NCBI GenBank assembly: GCA_024195585.1
Contig: SWBL01000246.1
Coordinates: 1-64,000 of the forward strand
Reading direction: 5' to 3'
Source of the DNA: Aureobasidium sp. EXF-3400
Taxonomy: Eukaryota; Ascomycota; Dothideomycetes; Dothideales; Saccotheciaceae
DNA: 64,000 nt
In this document: positions 55,097 through 64,000 of the stretch, piece by piece
How positions within the stretch are numbered: the first letter of the stretch is position 1
Layout: each line of letters begins with the position of its first letter
Notes under the pieces: model-generated
Told to the model about the DNA's origin: nothing
Database searches by the model: none
Seen by the model: only the letters and a program-made list of their open reading frames with translations
Program-made: the position numbers and the translations under genes

Positions 55097-55822
55097 ATGG
55101 CACCCCAGGGCAACACCGATCACGGCCTAGTGCCAGCACGCTCTAGCTCATCTAAACTGCAATTGCACAAGATGTTAAAAGGAGCAACCAGCAACGAGAA
55201 GATACCATTTCGCTTTCTTGATCTGCCTCCGGAGCTGCGCAACAAAGTCTACGAGTTTCTAGCCAGAGAAAATGGCACCATAGGTACTACATACCTCGTG
55301 TATCTCAAAACAGCGTCAATCGACCGCAATTTTCTGCGTTGCTGCAGGCAGATCTATGCGGAAGCTGCTTCATATGTCAACCACAGTCCTCGATCACTTG
55401 TCATAACGTCACCAAGGAAGCTGCACGACAAATATTCGAAGAAGGCTTACAAGCTCGTATTCTACAAAAACATCCAAAGCAGTCATGTACTCGCAAACGT
55501 CGTCCACCTCACGCTCGAAATTCAGGTATGTTCTTCAAACACATCTCGACCGTCGAGGGCCCCGGACATGAAGCTCCGCGATATGAAAAGTCTCAGGCGT
55601 GTGGATGCATATTTCCATCTCCGTGGATGTTCTAAGAACCCTTATAAAGGATCGCCGCTTTGGGCTTGTCTCAACCGATGGTTTCTATACTCGACTGGCG
55701 AAGGGCATAATAAGCCTTTGTTCATAAACGGTTATCTACGCCATCAGCATGATGTGCCAGGCTTGTCGAGCTCTTGTCTACTTGGTGTGTCTGAGGATGA
55801 GATGTACCCGTGGATAGAGTAG
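55097..55822 (+). CDS. LPxELR (F-box-like/2EXR-type) protein (241 aa)
   Basis: Single frame from the ATG at 55097 (the longer frame begins with TTG). About residue 35 it has PFRFLDLPPELRNKVYEFLA, the family opening, then FLRCCRQIYAEAASYVNHS. A variable C-terminal half follows (VLANVVHLTLEIQ, DMKSLRRVDAYFHLRGCSK). Fungal genomes carry dozens of such proteins. Those with a true F-box recruit SCF ubiquitin ligase, but the function of this class is mostly unknown. It is an intact relative of the broken copy at 48.6-49.3 kb, though the two are not close in sequence. A GTATGT after EIQ could be an alternative splice donor. Confidence 0.7.
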   Translation: MAPQGNTDHGLVPARSSSSKLQLHKMLKGATSNEKIPFRFLDLPPELRNKVYEFLARENGTIGTTYLVYLKTASIDRNFLRCCRQIYAEAASYVNHSPRSLVITSPRKLHDKYSKKAYKLVFYKNIQSSHVLANVVHLTLEIQVCSSNTSRPSRAPDMKLRDMKSLRRVDAYFHLRGCSKNPYKGSPLWACLNRWFLYSTGEGHNKPLFINGYLRHQHDVPGLSSSCLLGVSEDEMYPWIE

Positions 55823-56183
55823 TGGGGGATTCATCAGTGTTTTGGATTCTATTCTGTGTAGAGCAACTTTTTTTTTAAAAAAAAAGAATGCAGAGGCCGT
55901 CCTTCGCTGATCTACCCTTCTACATTATTTGAGTCTTTGCAAAGTGAATTGATGACTGGACACTTGCACAATAGATCTGTGAAGAAGCAAGCAGATGAAC
56001 ATGGACAGGGTGATGCTTTGTGTGAGATGGATGCCCATGATGTCTTGGCATCGACCTCCGCCTTTCATTTGGATGCGCATTCATCTTGTCGCAAAGCATA
56101 CACTATCTCATCACTTTAACCAGACTCGATCCACCAACCTCAATCTCAGTCTCAGATCACAAGGCTCACCTCTCATACCCATC
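55823..56183. other. Intergenic, TAF9 promoter
   Basis: Contains a T9/A10 tract at about 55870-55888 that could form a hairpin, then a CA/CT-rich stretch before the TAF9 ATG. Confidence 0.5.
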
Positions 56184-56936
56184 ATGGCCTCACCAGCGAC
56201 CGAAACCGCACAAAAAAGCGCCTCAAACCCTCCACAACCAGCACCATCAACCACACCCGCGCCAACCACTCAAACAACCCAACCAACCAACGACCAACAA
56301 CCCACCAGCACACAAGATGACGGTCTATCCCGACGTCCACGCGATGCACGCTTGATCCACCTCATCCTCTCCGCCCAAGGCGTCCACAGTTACCAAGAAC
56401 GCGTTCCCCTCCAACTCCTCGATTTCGCATACCGCTACACTTCCTCCGTTCTCGCCGACGCCTTCAGACTATCTTCAGAAGGCTATGCTTCCGCCCCCGG
56501 CGCACCTACAAATTCTAAGCGATCAGAGGCGACCGATGGTAGTAACATTACTGTAAATGCTCTGCGGCAAGCCATTGCATCACGCCAGGATTACCAATTC
56601 CAAGGCGCGTTGCCAAAGGAGTTTATGATGGAGCAAGCAGTGGAAAGAAATCGTGTTGCGCTGCCCAAGATTCAAAAGAGTTGGGGTGTGCAGTTGCCGC
56701 CGGAGAAGTACTGTCTCACAGGTACGGGATGGAGTTTACGGGATTTGTGGGAGGAGGATGAGGTTGTGGAGGAGGAAAGCAAAAGAGAGGGCAATGGAGA
56801 TGTGAGGATGGAAGGCGCGGGTGATGTCAAGACTGATGGTGCTGAGGAAAAGGATGCGATGGACAGTTTTGAGGATGTGTTTGGAGGTGGTGCTCAAGGG
56901 GATGATGATGGCGATCAAGAGATGGCTGAGGCTTGA
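56184..56936 (+). CDS. Transcription initiation factor TFIID/SAGA subunit TAF9 (250 aa)
   Basis: Single exon. A Pro/Thr/Gln-rich N-terminus (1-50) leads to a histone-fold: SRRPRDARLIHLILSAQGVH, SYQERVPLQLLDFAYRYTSS, VLADAFRLSSEGYA, then NITVNALRQAIASRQDYQF. This order and the VPLQLLDFAYRYTSSVL helix are diagnostic of TAF9. LPPEKYCLTGTGWSL is the conserved segment after the fold. The tail is acidic with an EDVFGG motif. TAF9 pairs with TAF6 in both TFIID and SAGA in the nucleus. The start is chosen where the Pro-rich family-type N-terminus begins; the open frame extends further upstream without homology. Confidence 0.93.
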   Translation: MASPATETAQKSASNPPQPAPSTTPAPTTQTTQPTNDQQPTSTQDDGLSRRPRDARLIHLILSAQGVHSYQERVPLQLLDFAYRYTSSVLADAFRLSSEGYASAPGAPTNSKRSEATDGSNITVNALRQAIASRQDYQFQGALPKEFMMEQAVERNRVALPKIQKSWGVQLPPEKYCLTGTGWSLRDLWEEDEVVEEESKREGNGDVRMEGAGDVKTDGAEEKDAMDSFEDVFGGGAQGDDDGDQEMAEA

Positions 56937-57144
56937 GAACAACGATCAAGATGAACAACACACGCAACAATGCACAGAGAACGAATCATGCATCTTCAGA
57001 AAAAGGCGTTCTGGGATTATGGGACTGGCACTTGGTCACAAGAAAGATATTATACCCTGCACAAGTTTACATGCAAAATCACTTTTTCTGCAAGACGACG
57101 AGACTACATTGAAGACTGAAAGTAGACTAAGAGAGTCAAGGCCG
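56937..57144. other. Short intergenic region
   Basis: 3' flanks of convergent TAF9 and the repeat-protein gene. Nothing else seen. Confidence 0.5.
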
Positions 57145-57975
57145 TCAGGGACCAGTATCTGACTTTTTCGAGTTGTCTTGAGAATCTGACTTGTTCTGGG
57201 ACTCCTGTTGAGCAGTGGGAAGCCCAAACTTCATCCGCCAGTACCTTTCTCTAGCACGTTGAATTTGAGTCTCCCGAAATTCAGGATCGTTTGCATACCT
57301 CTCCTTGAGACGTTGCTTCGTAGCCTCCCGAAACTCAGGATTGTTTGCATACCGCTCCCGATGGCGCCGGACGTCGGCTTCTCGATAGTCGGGGTCGTTA
57401 GCGCAGCGTTCCTTGTGACGCAGGTAACGTGCTTGTCGATAATCAGCGTCGTTAGCCCAGCGTTCCTTGTGACGCTGGAGTGTGGCTTGCCGATAGTCAG
57501 TGTCATTAGCCTAGCGCTCCCTTTGACGCAGCTTATGAGCTTGTCGATACTCGGCATCGTTGGCGTATCGTTGGTTATTTCTCTGGAGTGAGGCTTCGAT
57601 CATCTTCTGATACCACTCTGGGTCGGTATCGCTTCGTTTCTTGAAATACTCTATAGAAGACTTCTTCTTTCTTTGACGATACTCGGTATTTGTGGCATAT
57701 TTCCATCGGTTGTATGCGTTGTATTCATCTCTGGACCAGGACCTGATGGGTCCAGGAGGACGAATAAAGTCGGGGATAGAAGAAGAAGATCTGACCCAGA
57801 CATTTTGGAACACCTGGAAGGTCGAAAAGATGGGACGAGCAAGCAGTGTAAACGAAGCCATTATCCGAAGCAGGTTGATATGATTAGAGTAGAGTCTAGA
57901 AGGAGCAGCGATCAGTGGCCAGATCGGTACCAACCTTTGTAGAGAGCAATAGAAAATGCTTCTGATATCACACAT
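57145..57975 (-). pseudogene. 18-residue tandem-repeat protein gene interrupted by an in-frame TAG
   Basis: Read leftwards from the ATG at 57975 (a second ATG at 57861 begins MASFTLLARPIFSTFQVF, which looks like a mitochondrial presequence). After SRDEYNAYNRWKYATNTEYR the protein enters six 18-residue repeats of the form R-Y-A-N-D-P-E-F-R-E-A-x5-K-E, for example RYANDAEYRQAHKLRQRE and RYANNPEFREATKQRLKE. The frame is open to the final TGA at 57145 except for a TAG at 57511-57513. This falls exactly where other copies have Tyr, Trp or Cys (RY/RW/RC-AND). Either the gene is a pseudogene, or it makes a protein with one full repeat, or the base is wrong. Strongly basic, helical, function unknown. 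Confidence 0.6.
57250..57574 (-). repeat. 54-bp coding minisatellite, six units
   Basis: Six consecutive 54-bp units each encode an 18-residue R-x-A-N-D/N-x-x-Y/F-R-Q/E-A motif. Units differ mostly at synonymous or conservative positions. Confidence 0.85.
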
Positions 57976-58232
57976 GTATAGAAGTATGTTCGCTTACATT
58001 TCAGAGAGACATTTGGAAGCTCAATTACAGACAATCATGAATTGTGATGGTGAAAACAGATTCAAGTTGCGGTCGGCTATGGTGCTGGCCAAGACTTGCG
58101 ACAACGACTTTTGGCCGCCGCTTCTCCGGGCAAGCTCGCAGTGTGACGGCTTCGCGATTGGGCGCTCGCTGGTATACTGAGCTGAGTACACCACGCCTTG
58201 TCCAACTCTCCACTCACAACCTCACCGTCGCC
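57976..58232. other. Divergent promoter between the repeat-protein gene and COX4
   Basis: About 257 bp; no further feature seen. Confidence 0.5.
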
Positions 58233-59099
58233 ATGTTTGTCCGTCGCGTAGCATCCGGCCTCGCCAAGCGTGCCGCCTTCCGCCCTGTTGCCGCCCGCCC
58301 CTTCTCGTCCTCGTTCGCCCGCTGTAAGCCGCTCTCCAAAGCGCATACCATTGACATGACCATCCAAACTCACCCATTGATTCACCAGTCGACGCCCACA
58401 GCGACCCCAAGCCCGGCCAACACTCCAACAAAGTCAAGCCCTTCGAGGGTGCGTCCTCCGACTCCCGCATTGTCTTCTCTCGTCCAATTGACTGACGCTG
58501 TCCTGTTGCGCAAAATTAGAGATCCAGAACGAGCATGACCTTATGCCCGCTGGTGCCGAGCCCGGTACCGTCCCCACCGACATTGACCAGGCCACCGGTC
58601 TCGAGCGTCTCGAAATCCTCGGAAAGATGCAGGGCATCGACGTCTTCGACATGAAGCCCCTCGACGCAAGCAGAAAGGGTGCGTAACACCTCTTGAGCCA
58701 TATCACACCACCCGCCAAGACATTGACTTTCTCTTCTGTAAAGGCACCATGAACGAGCCCATTGTCGTCCGCTCCTTCGGTGACGAGCAGTACGTTGGTT
58801 GCACCGGCTGCCCCGCCGACTCGCACGTCGTCACCTGGTTGACCATGTCGCGCGACCGCCCTATCGAGCGCTGCCCCGAGTGCGGCTCCGTCTACAAGAT
58901 GGACTACGTCGGTCCCCAAGAGAGCCACGACGCTCACGGCCACCACGGTGAGCACGTCGGCCGTACGAATACCTTCTTTATCTCCCGATACTCGCCATTC
59001 CACTAACATATCACTCCAGACGCTGACACCGACGGTTCGCACAACTTCGACGGCGAGCCCAAGACCCTCGCCGACTTTGTCCGCCCCGAGTACAGATAG
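58233..59099 (+). CDS. Cytochrome c oxidase subunit IV/Vb (COX4), 5 exons, 197 aa
   Basis: Joined 58233..58323, 58389..58448, 58520..58678, 58744..58947, 59020..59099; all phases agree. A mitochondrial presequence (MFVRRVASGLAKRAAFRPVA) leads to the mature protein: ATGLERLEILGKMQGIDVFD, RSFGDEQYVGCTGCPADSHV and ERCPECGSVYKMDYVG. The Cys pairs GCTGCP and CPECG are the zinc-binding site of the COX4/Vb family. A short C-terminal extension (DGSHNFDGEPKTLADFVRPEY) matches the filamentous-fungal form. It is a peripheral matrix-side subunit of complex IV. Together with nuo-20.9 four kilobases away it is one of two respiratory-chain genes here. Confidence 0.95.
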
Positions 59100-60171
59100 A
59101 CTCTTGCTTTTCCTACGAATGCTTGGAAGACCGGGAGGGATTGCGATAAAACTTGTATCATAGCATGCAATCTCATCCTGGCTTTTGGCTCTGTTCTTTT
59201 CTTCCTTCCTACAAAAAGAAATAATCTGACATTGTAAAACTTATAAAGATGCGAGATTTGAACTTGGTGATACTAATTGAGCAGTAAACCCTCCTGAAGC
59301 AGGCATGACATTAGCAAGAGAGATGTTTAGCCGGAGATTATTACCACCAAACCCCCTTTCTCTAGCTGAACAGGATTACACGGAGCTTGATGAATCTGGC
59401 CTTTCTTATATCGGCGCTTTGATCTGAAGGATCACTCTCATCGCATGCAAATCTCCTTGAGATTAAGGACCAAAGTGCGAGCCCTCTTAGCGCCTTCGCT
59501 CTCGCGCACCTGTCAGTCTTTGGGCCATTGTAGGACTCTGAGCTACTACTTCAGCTGCCATTCTAGTCATGCATGTCTGCCTGCGAGATCCAACGCTCTC
59601 GTGAGCAGGTGAGTTGCAAATCTAAAAGTCTAGGAATGAACCTGTTGTTTGGCGATAGAAGTGACTTTTGTTCTCGTAGCTGGGCGAAGTATAGATCACT
59701 CCAGGAAGGCTTGAGAGTTGGGAACAAGAAGAGTTTATTTGATGAACCTGGAGTAAAGCAGCAAAAAAGGCTTAAGAACATGAGTAAAGAAATACAGATG
59801 AAGCGGCTCACAAGTGGATTTACCATTACAGAGGAAAGCAATCCTGAGAAACACATACCACATCACGAAACACACACGAAAAACAGGGGACCAAAGTAAA
59901 AGTGTTCATCAAAGGGGAAAAAAATAAGCAATTATTGCATTTTCGTTATAAGCATCGATTCTCCCACCCATCAAGAGCAGAAAAGAAAAGAGAAGAAGAA
60001 AAGAAGCACTATTTCGCTCGCTCGCGCTTCCTTTAAAACTCCCGACATTTCCGAGCAAGGTAAACAACAAAAGAAAAAGCAATCATCATCATCATCTCAT
60101 CATTGCAAGCATGCAAAAAAGCAGAAGAAGAAGAAGAAGCAAACCCCTGCCATTCCTCTTCCTTTTCCTCT
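59100..60171. other. Intergenic, COX4 3' flank
   Basis: AT-rich with a (CAT)n tract near 60085 and an (AAG)n tract near 60120-60140. No gene seen. Confidence 0.5.
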
Positions 60172-61554
60172 TCAAGCAACAAAACGTCTACCAATCAACC
60201 CAGCATTCCCAGCCTGATCAGGCACAGCAACAACAGAAGGCAACGAACCCTGAGCAGCAGTAGCAACAAGCACAGTGCTAGCCGAAGCAGTAACATAGCT
60301 CGTCACAAACTCAGTGGTTGTTTGAGTGGGAGCGCTGCCCTGAGCTTTGTTGGCAACACCTGACATGGTGATGTAGTCGGTGACGGTGACGAAACTGGGC
60401 AACTGAGCAGAGGGAGGGCTGTAGAAGGGGAATGAAGGATTGCCAGAGGGGTTGTAGGTGGGTCCTGGAGTTGGAGAGGAGGTGTTAGCGAATGGGAAGG
60501 GAGGAAGAGAGATCGTGGGGAGGGAGAGGGACTCACTGCTTGGAGCTGTTGAGGGATTGGAAGGAACAGCGGATGAAGAGATTGATGAGCCAGATGAAGA
60601 AGTGGTTGTGGCTGAAGAGGCAGCAGCAGCACCAGTTGATGTAGCAGAACCAGAAGCACCAGCAAGAGTGTAGAGAGGGCTGCTGGTGAGAACAGTTCTA
60701 GACTTGAAACTGCTGACAGCAGTAGTCTGAGGGTCCTGCTGTTGAAGAGTGTGGACAGGAGAAGCATTGCTGACCGAGTCAACAATGTCAATCTCGGCGC
60801 AAGAGGTGTAGTACTCATCTTTGCCAGTGGGGTAGGTAGAGTCAACACCAGCCTCAGTAGGCCATTGCCAAACCCAGTAGACAGTAATAGTCTCACCAGT
60901 CTTGTAGTTCGAAGGAATATGAACATCAGTCTCACACCACTGCTCAACATTGGAGTCAGGTTGGTCGACGACACGATCAGGGAAAGACTTTTGGCGTTGC
61001 ATAGAGATGGTTCCAGAGTTGATTTGATGACAGCGTCCATCATCAAAGTTCTGAGCAGCAATCTGAGTACCACGCGAGTCGCCACCATTACCAGCAGTGT
61101 TCCACTTGAGGACATCAACGATTTTCTCAGTGTCAGAAGGGTTGGTAGTGGCATAGACAAAGACAGTGCCAGCAGCTTCGGGCTTGCCAGGCTGGTTCTG
61201 TGGAAGTGTGACGTGACCATTCTCAAGGTACTTCATGGCGATGTAAGAACCAGGGGCAGCTTGAAGACGAGGGTACTTGGTGTTGGTGTAGTTCGAGGTG
61301 CGTTGATCAGGGTGGCATAGAAGATCAGTACCATCAATGCGAGTGCGACCAGAGCTCAGAGCTGGCAAGAGATAGTCGACAGAATCACCGTTGAAGCCAG
61401 GATCAGTGCGAGCAACATAGCCACGAGTGTAGCCATAGTCGCCAGTGTAATTGCCAGTAGTCGAGTCAATCACCTGCATCTCCTCAACCCAAGAGTGAGC
61501 CGAGGCCTGACCAAGAACGGCAGCAATAACGGCAGCAGAAATGTAGAACTTCAT
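60172..61554 (-). CDS. Secreted His-first DUF7492 protein (LPMO-like), 460 aa
   Basis: Single exon. ATG at 61554 starts a signal peptide (MKFYISAAVIAAVLGQASA) followed directly by HSWVEEMQVID, so the mature protein begins with His as in copper monooxygenases. The globular part (20-270) has GYTRGYVARTDPGFNGDSVD, GTDLLCHPDQRTSNY, IAMKYLENGHVTLPQNQPGK, GTVFVYATTNPSDTEK, FDDGRCHQINSGTIS, WCETDVHIPS and YWVWQWPTEAGVD. These are the blocks of fungal DUF7492, a family with an LPMO-like beta-sandwich and possible HxxxH copper ligands. Activity is unproven. A long Ser/Thr/Pro-rich tail follows, ending without a GPI signal. The same frame stays open 205 codons upstream of the chosen ATG, but that stretch looks like a CT-rich promoter/leader and would bury the signal peptide. 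Confidence 0.85.
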   Translation of the reverse strand: MKFYISAAVIAAVLGQASAHSWVEEMQVIDSTTGNYTGDYGYTRGYVARTDPGFNGDSVDYLLPALSSGRTRIDGTDLLCHPDQRTSNYTNTKYPRLQAAPGSYIAMKYLENGHVTLPQNQPGKPEAAGTVFVYATTNPSDTEKIVDVLKWNTAGNGGDSRGTQIAAQNFDDGRCHQINSGTISMQRQKSFPDRVVDQPDSNVEQWCETDVHIPSNYKTGETITVYWVWQWPTEAGVDSTYPTGKDEYYTSCAEIDIVDSVSNASPVHTLQQQDPQTTAVSSFKSRTVLTSSPLYTLAGASGSATSTGAAAASSATTTSSSGSSISSSAVPSNPSTAPSSESLSLPTISLPPFPFANTSSPTPGPTYNPSGNPSFPFYSPPSAQLPSFVTVTDYITMSGVANKAQGSAPTQTTTEFVTSYVTASASTVLVATAAQGSLPSVVAVPDQAGNAGLIGRRFVA

Positions 61555-63665
61555 GTTGACAGACGAAATTTTCTGAAGTGTGTTGAGAGATGTGTTGTTG
61601 GAAAACAGACGTGTTGTAGGGGGAAAGAGATTAGTGACAAAAGATCCTCGAACCTGCGAAGGAATATCTTTGTTTTTTGGTGAGAGAGTAGATTGTCGAC
61701 TCTTTTCTTCGAGAACTTGATGTCTTTGACGAGAGGTTGGGTTGTCTTGGGATTGTGGTCCGTCGAGAAGCGTCAAGTTCTTTCTGTTTTGTTGTGTCTG
61801 AGATGGATTTTCGAGAACCTTCAAGGCTTGGTCGAGGGAGTGCTTAAGTAGGAAGATGATGCCAGAAGAGACACAGAAACCTGAAAGAAGACAACAAGGG
61901 CGTCCGGCGCAGGAAGAATGAACAAGACTAATGCTTGCACAAAGAGAGTCGAATGTGGCACAATGGCAACAATGAGCTTGACAATGCAGAAAGGCGGAAA
62001 ACGATTGTGGGCTGTTAAGCGAGCGGCAACAACCAGTACTCTTGAATGAATGAACGAGGGTGATGAACAATTGAACAATGACCCTTGACGTTGAGGGAAA
62101 AAACTGGTGGTGAGTGCGGAAGTGAGGGTCATTGACGTGTGATGTTGTTGTTTGCGCTCTGGTGACCACGACGCGCTAGATCCGGCTAGCGATACAAACG
62201 AGCAATAAAGTGACGACTACCAGCGACGGAAATGGTTCTGGAGAGGAAGCACGGAAGTGGTTGCTCGTAGACACCTCAACACCACCAAAGCAAGAAATGG
62301 TCACAGAAGGATTAAACTGCCTGCAGCTGTGTGACCGGGGAACAAGAAGAGGGAAGAACTTAAAGGACAACGGCAGCCAGGCAACCTCTAACCGGGAATG
62401 TGGAATCTTGTATGTGATACTCAAGGGAGCCGCTTGTGTGTATAGTGTAGGCTCATGAGATCCAGTGAAGCCATCGTTCGGGCGGGTCGATACTTCAAAG
62501 CAAACAATTCATGTGTTTCATCGACCACCAAGCCTGAGCGGCAGTTTTGCCATGTCGCGCGCGTGTCCAGTAGCTCAGAAACCTGGGTTCTGTTCTGGAC
62601 TGTCTGAGACACGTGCAGCCGCCACGTGAATACCAATATTCTCAGCAGGTGCTATACCTAACTTTTCTTGAGAGGCGCTGAGCCATGTGAATGTCGTAAG
62701 CCCGTAGAGCCTGCCATTGAGCCTCACACGTCACCCATAGCTATCCAACAAAGGATTTGAGAACTTCGTTCTTTGTCTTGCCATATAACCTCGTATGCAC
62801 GACCTCAACGAGTCAACAACACCTCGAGGTTCCATGCAAGACATTTCGTCTTCGAAACTTCTAGAGACGGTCTTTTTTGCACCACAGTTTGACAAAGCGC
62901 TGTGTGCGACTCGGCCAGTCTATCACTTTTCGGGATGGAGGAGCAAGGAGAGGGAAAGGACGAGGTGAGGTTTCACACACGTCGAAGCCGCGCTTGCGAC
63001 GCTGTGCTGATTGGTCACCTTCAACATCAACTTCTCTGAATTTCGCGCCCGAGTCCAGTTCTCTTTCTCAACAACAAAGAAATTCTTGTAGACGCGCGTC
63101 GAGGACGGAGAGGACTTGGTTCGAGATGTGATGCATGATGCGTGGATGTATGGTATGCAGTGGAGTTTGCGAACATCGAGTTGCGAACACACGCACTGCA
63201 AAGTGGGATAGGGACAAAGACCCCTCTTTTGATTGCTCTATCTTGCGTCTGTCATCAGTTACAGCGGATACCTGCATACATGCAATCTCGTAACCAGACA
63301 GCTCTGGGGATGCCAGATGATGGTGAGATTGATGACAGTACTCCCACCGGAAGTATCTCTCTGCTGTCACATGACAGGCGGGGTTTAGGACTAGCTCCCG
63401 TTCTGTCAACAAGAAGAAACTCTGGGCTGTTCCTTTCCTGATAAAGAGAATGCAGTGTTTATTAAGAAGAAACAACACAACATGCATACATCCTGCATCA
63501 AGCTTACTCACTAAGCTAAAGAAAATGCATACAGTAACGATCGGCTTCAGACAGCGAGCCGAAGTCTAAGCTTGCGAGAGAACAAAGAAAGCAAGATAGA
63601 GGCATTAAGGTGCTAAGCGGCATGGGAATTGTGATTACTCTCTTACATATACGGCCTTTCAACCT
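61555..63665. other. Intergenic between the DUF7492 gene and photolyase
   Basis: 2.1 kb with no supported gene. The minus strand is CT-rich up to about 62100 (promoter of the DUF7492 gene). Two CACGTG hexamers lie 13 bp apart at 62610-62615 and 62623-62628. Confidence 0.5.
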
Positions 63666-64000
63666 TCAAGCAGTATTTCTGCCCAAACCTTCCTTATATC
63701 GCGCAAGACATCGGTCCCTGCAGACTTTGTGGTCGACCATTGGTCTAGGATATCCCGCTTTCTTGGCCTCCTTTGCTGCTCCTCTGCCATAAGGGTCGTG
63801 GATTGCTTTTCCCTTGATGTCTTTCAACTCCGGCAACCACTTCCTGATATACTCGCCTTGCTCATCGAACTTCTCACTCTGCAGCAGTGGATTGAAGACG
63901 CGGAAATAAGGTTGTGGATCTACACCTGTAGATGCAGCAAATCCCCACCCACCGTTGTTGCTCGCGAAATCTCCGTCAATCAAGTGTTCCATGAAGTACC
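63666..64000 (-). CDS. DNA photolyase (class I CPD photolyase), C-terminal end (partial, runs off the window)
   Basis: Frame enters from the right edge and ends at 63666, giving 110 residues. It contains MEHLIDGDFASNNGGWGFAA, STGVDPQPYFRVFNP, KFDEQGEYIRKWLPELKDIK and AIHDPYGRG, then a basic tail VCRDRCLARYKEGLG. The NNGGWGFAASTGVDPQPYFR block is part of the FAD-binding domain of the photolyase/cryptochrome family. The DPQPYFRVFNP plus IHDPYGRG combination is that of fungal Phr1-type cyclobutane dimer photolyases. It repairs UV lesions using blue light, in nucleus and possibly mitochondria. The N-terminal antenna domain is outside the window. Confidence 0.95.
   Translation of the reverse strand, partial: YFMEHLIDGDFASNNGGWGFAASTGVDPQPYFRVFNPLLQSEKFDEQGEYIRKWLPELKDIKGKAIHDPYGRGAAKEAKKAGYPRPMVDHKVCRDRCLARYKEGLGRNTA

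Noticed and set aside
60303..61226. 307-codon minus-strand frame overlapping the DUF7492 gene
   Set aside because: Out-of-frame reading of the Ser/Pro-rich gene; only low-complexity Leu/Ser/Pro.
61555..62169. 205-codon N-terminal extension of the DUF7492 protein
   Set aside because: It would place the signal peptide and the His-first mature end inside the protein. Composition fits a CT-rich leader.
1..64000. Search by eye for transposons, terminal repeats, rRNA, CRISPR-like arrays and biosynthetic clusters
   Set aside because: No reverse transcriptase or transposase motifs, no long terminal repeats, no rRNA blocks and no PKS/NRPS domains were seen. Regular spacer arrays are absent; only the coding 54-bp and the 28-bp minisatellites repeat.

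Overview
The window is from a filamentous ascomycete nuclear chromosome. Almost every gene is split by 44-120 nt spliceosomal introns with GTNNGT donors and CTAAC/CTGAC branch points. Gene content is typically pezizomycotine: betaine-lipid synthase, a His-first polysaccharide monooxygenase with CBM1, a 7-Cys mini-metallothionein, integral peroxisomal peroxin and nuo-20.9. Dothideomycetes is the most likely class, but that is an inference from gene style only.

Layout. 1-13 kb: eIF4G N-terminus (cut by the window edge), a 5-kb gap, a 4-exon homeodomain regulator with long flanking non-coding DNA, THO complex subunit 1, and divergently from it the replication-fork factor Csm3/Swi3. 14.6-21 kb: tRNA-Gly, a double GFA-domain protein, a Trf4/Cid14 poly(A) polymerase and profilin. 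22-31 kb: a giant ZNFX1-like helicase with NFX1 and RZ zinc fingers, an unidentified protein and a cyclin-Q-like cyclin. 31-36 kb: AA16-type LPMO-CBM1 and a DUF2235 hydrolase. 36-43 kb: two or three lineage-specific proteins, metallothionein, tRNA-Val and a dysferlin-domain peroxin. 43.9-49.3 kb: U6 snRNA, a broken secreted-protein gene, tRNA-Leu, a Cys-repeat secreted protein and a broken F-box-like gene. 50-59 kb: betaine lipid synthase, complex I 20.9-kDa subunit, an LPxELR protein, TAF9, an 18-residue-repeat gene with a stop, and COX4. 60-64 kb: a DUF7492 secreted His-first protein and the C-terminus of a class I photolyase at the edge.

The genes do not form a metabolic cluster. They are housekeeping genes (transcription, RNA surveillance, respiration, membrane lipids, actin) interspersed with accessory, fast-evolving genes. 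The most unusual locus is a U6 snRNA gene on the minus strand (43.90-44.11 kb) that appears to carry two mRNA-type introns, one just upstream of the ACAGAGA box and one just after the 3' side of the internal stem-loop. Several accessory genes carry in-frame stop codons, and two otherwise conserved genes carry single-base frame breaks. These may be real lesions or assembly errors.
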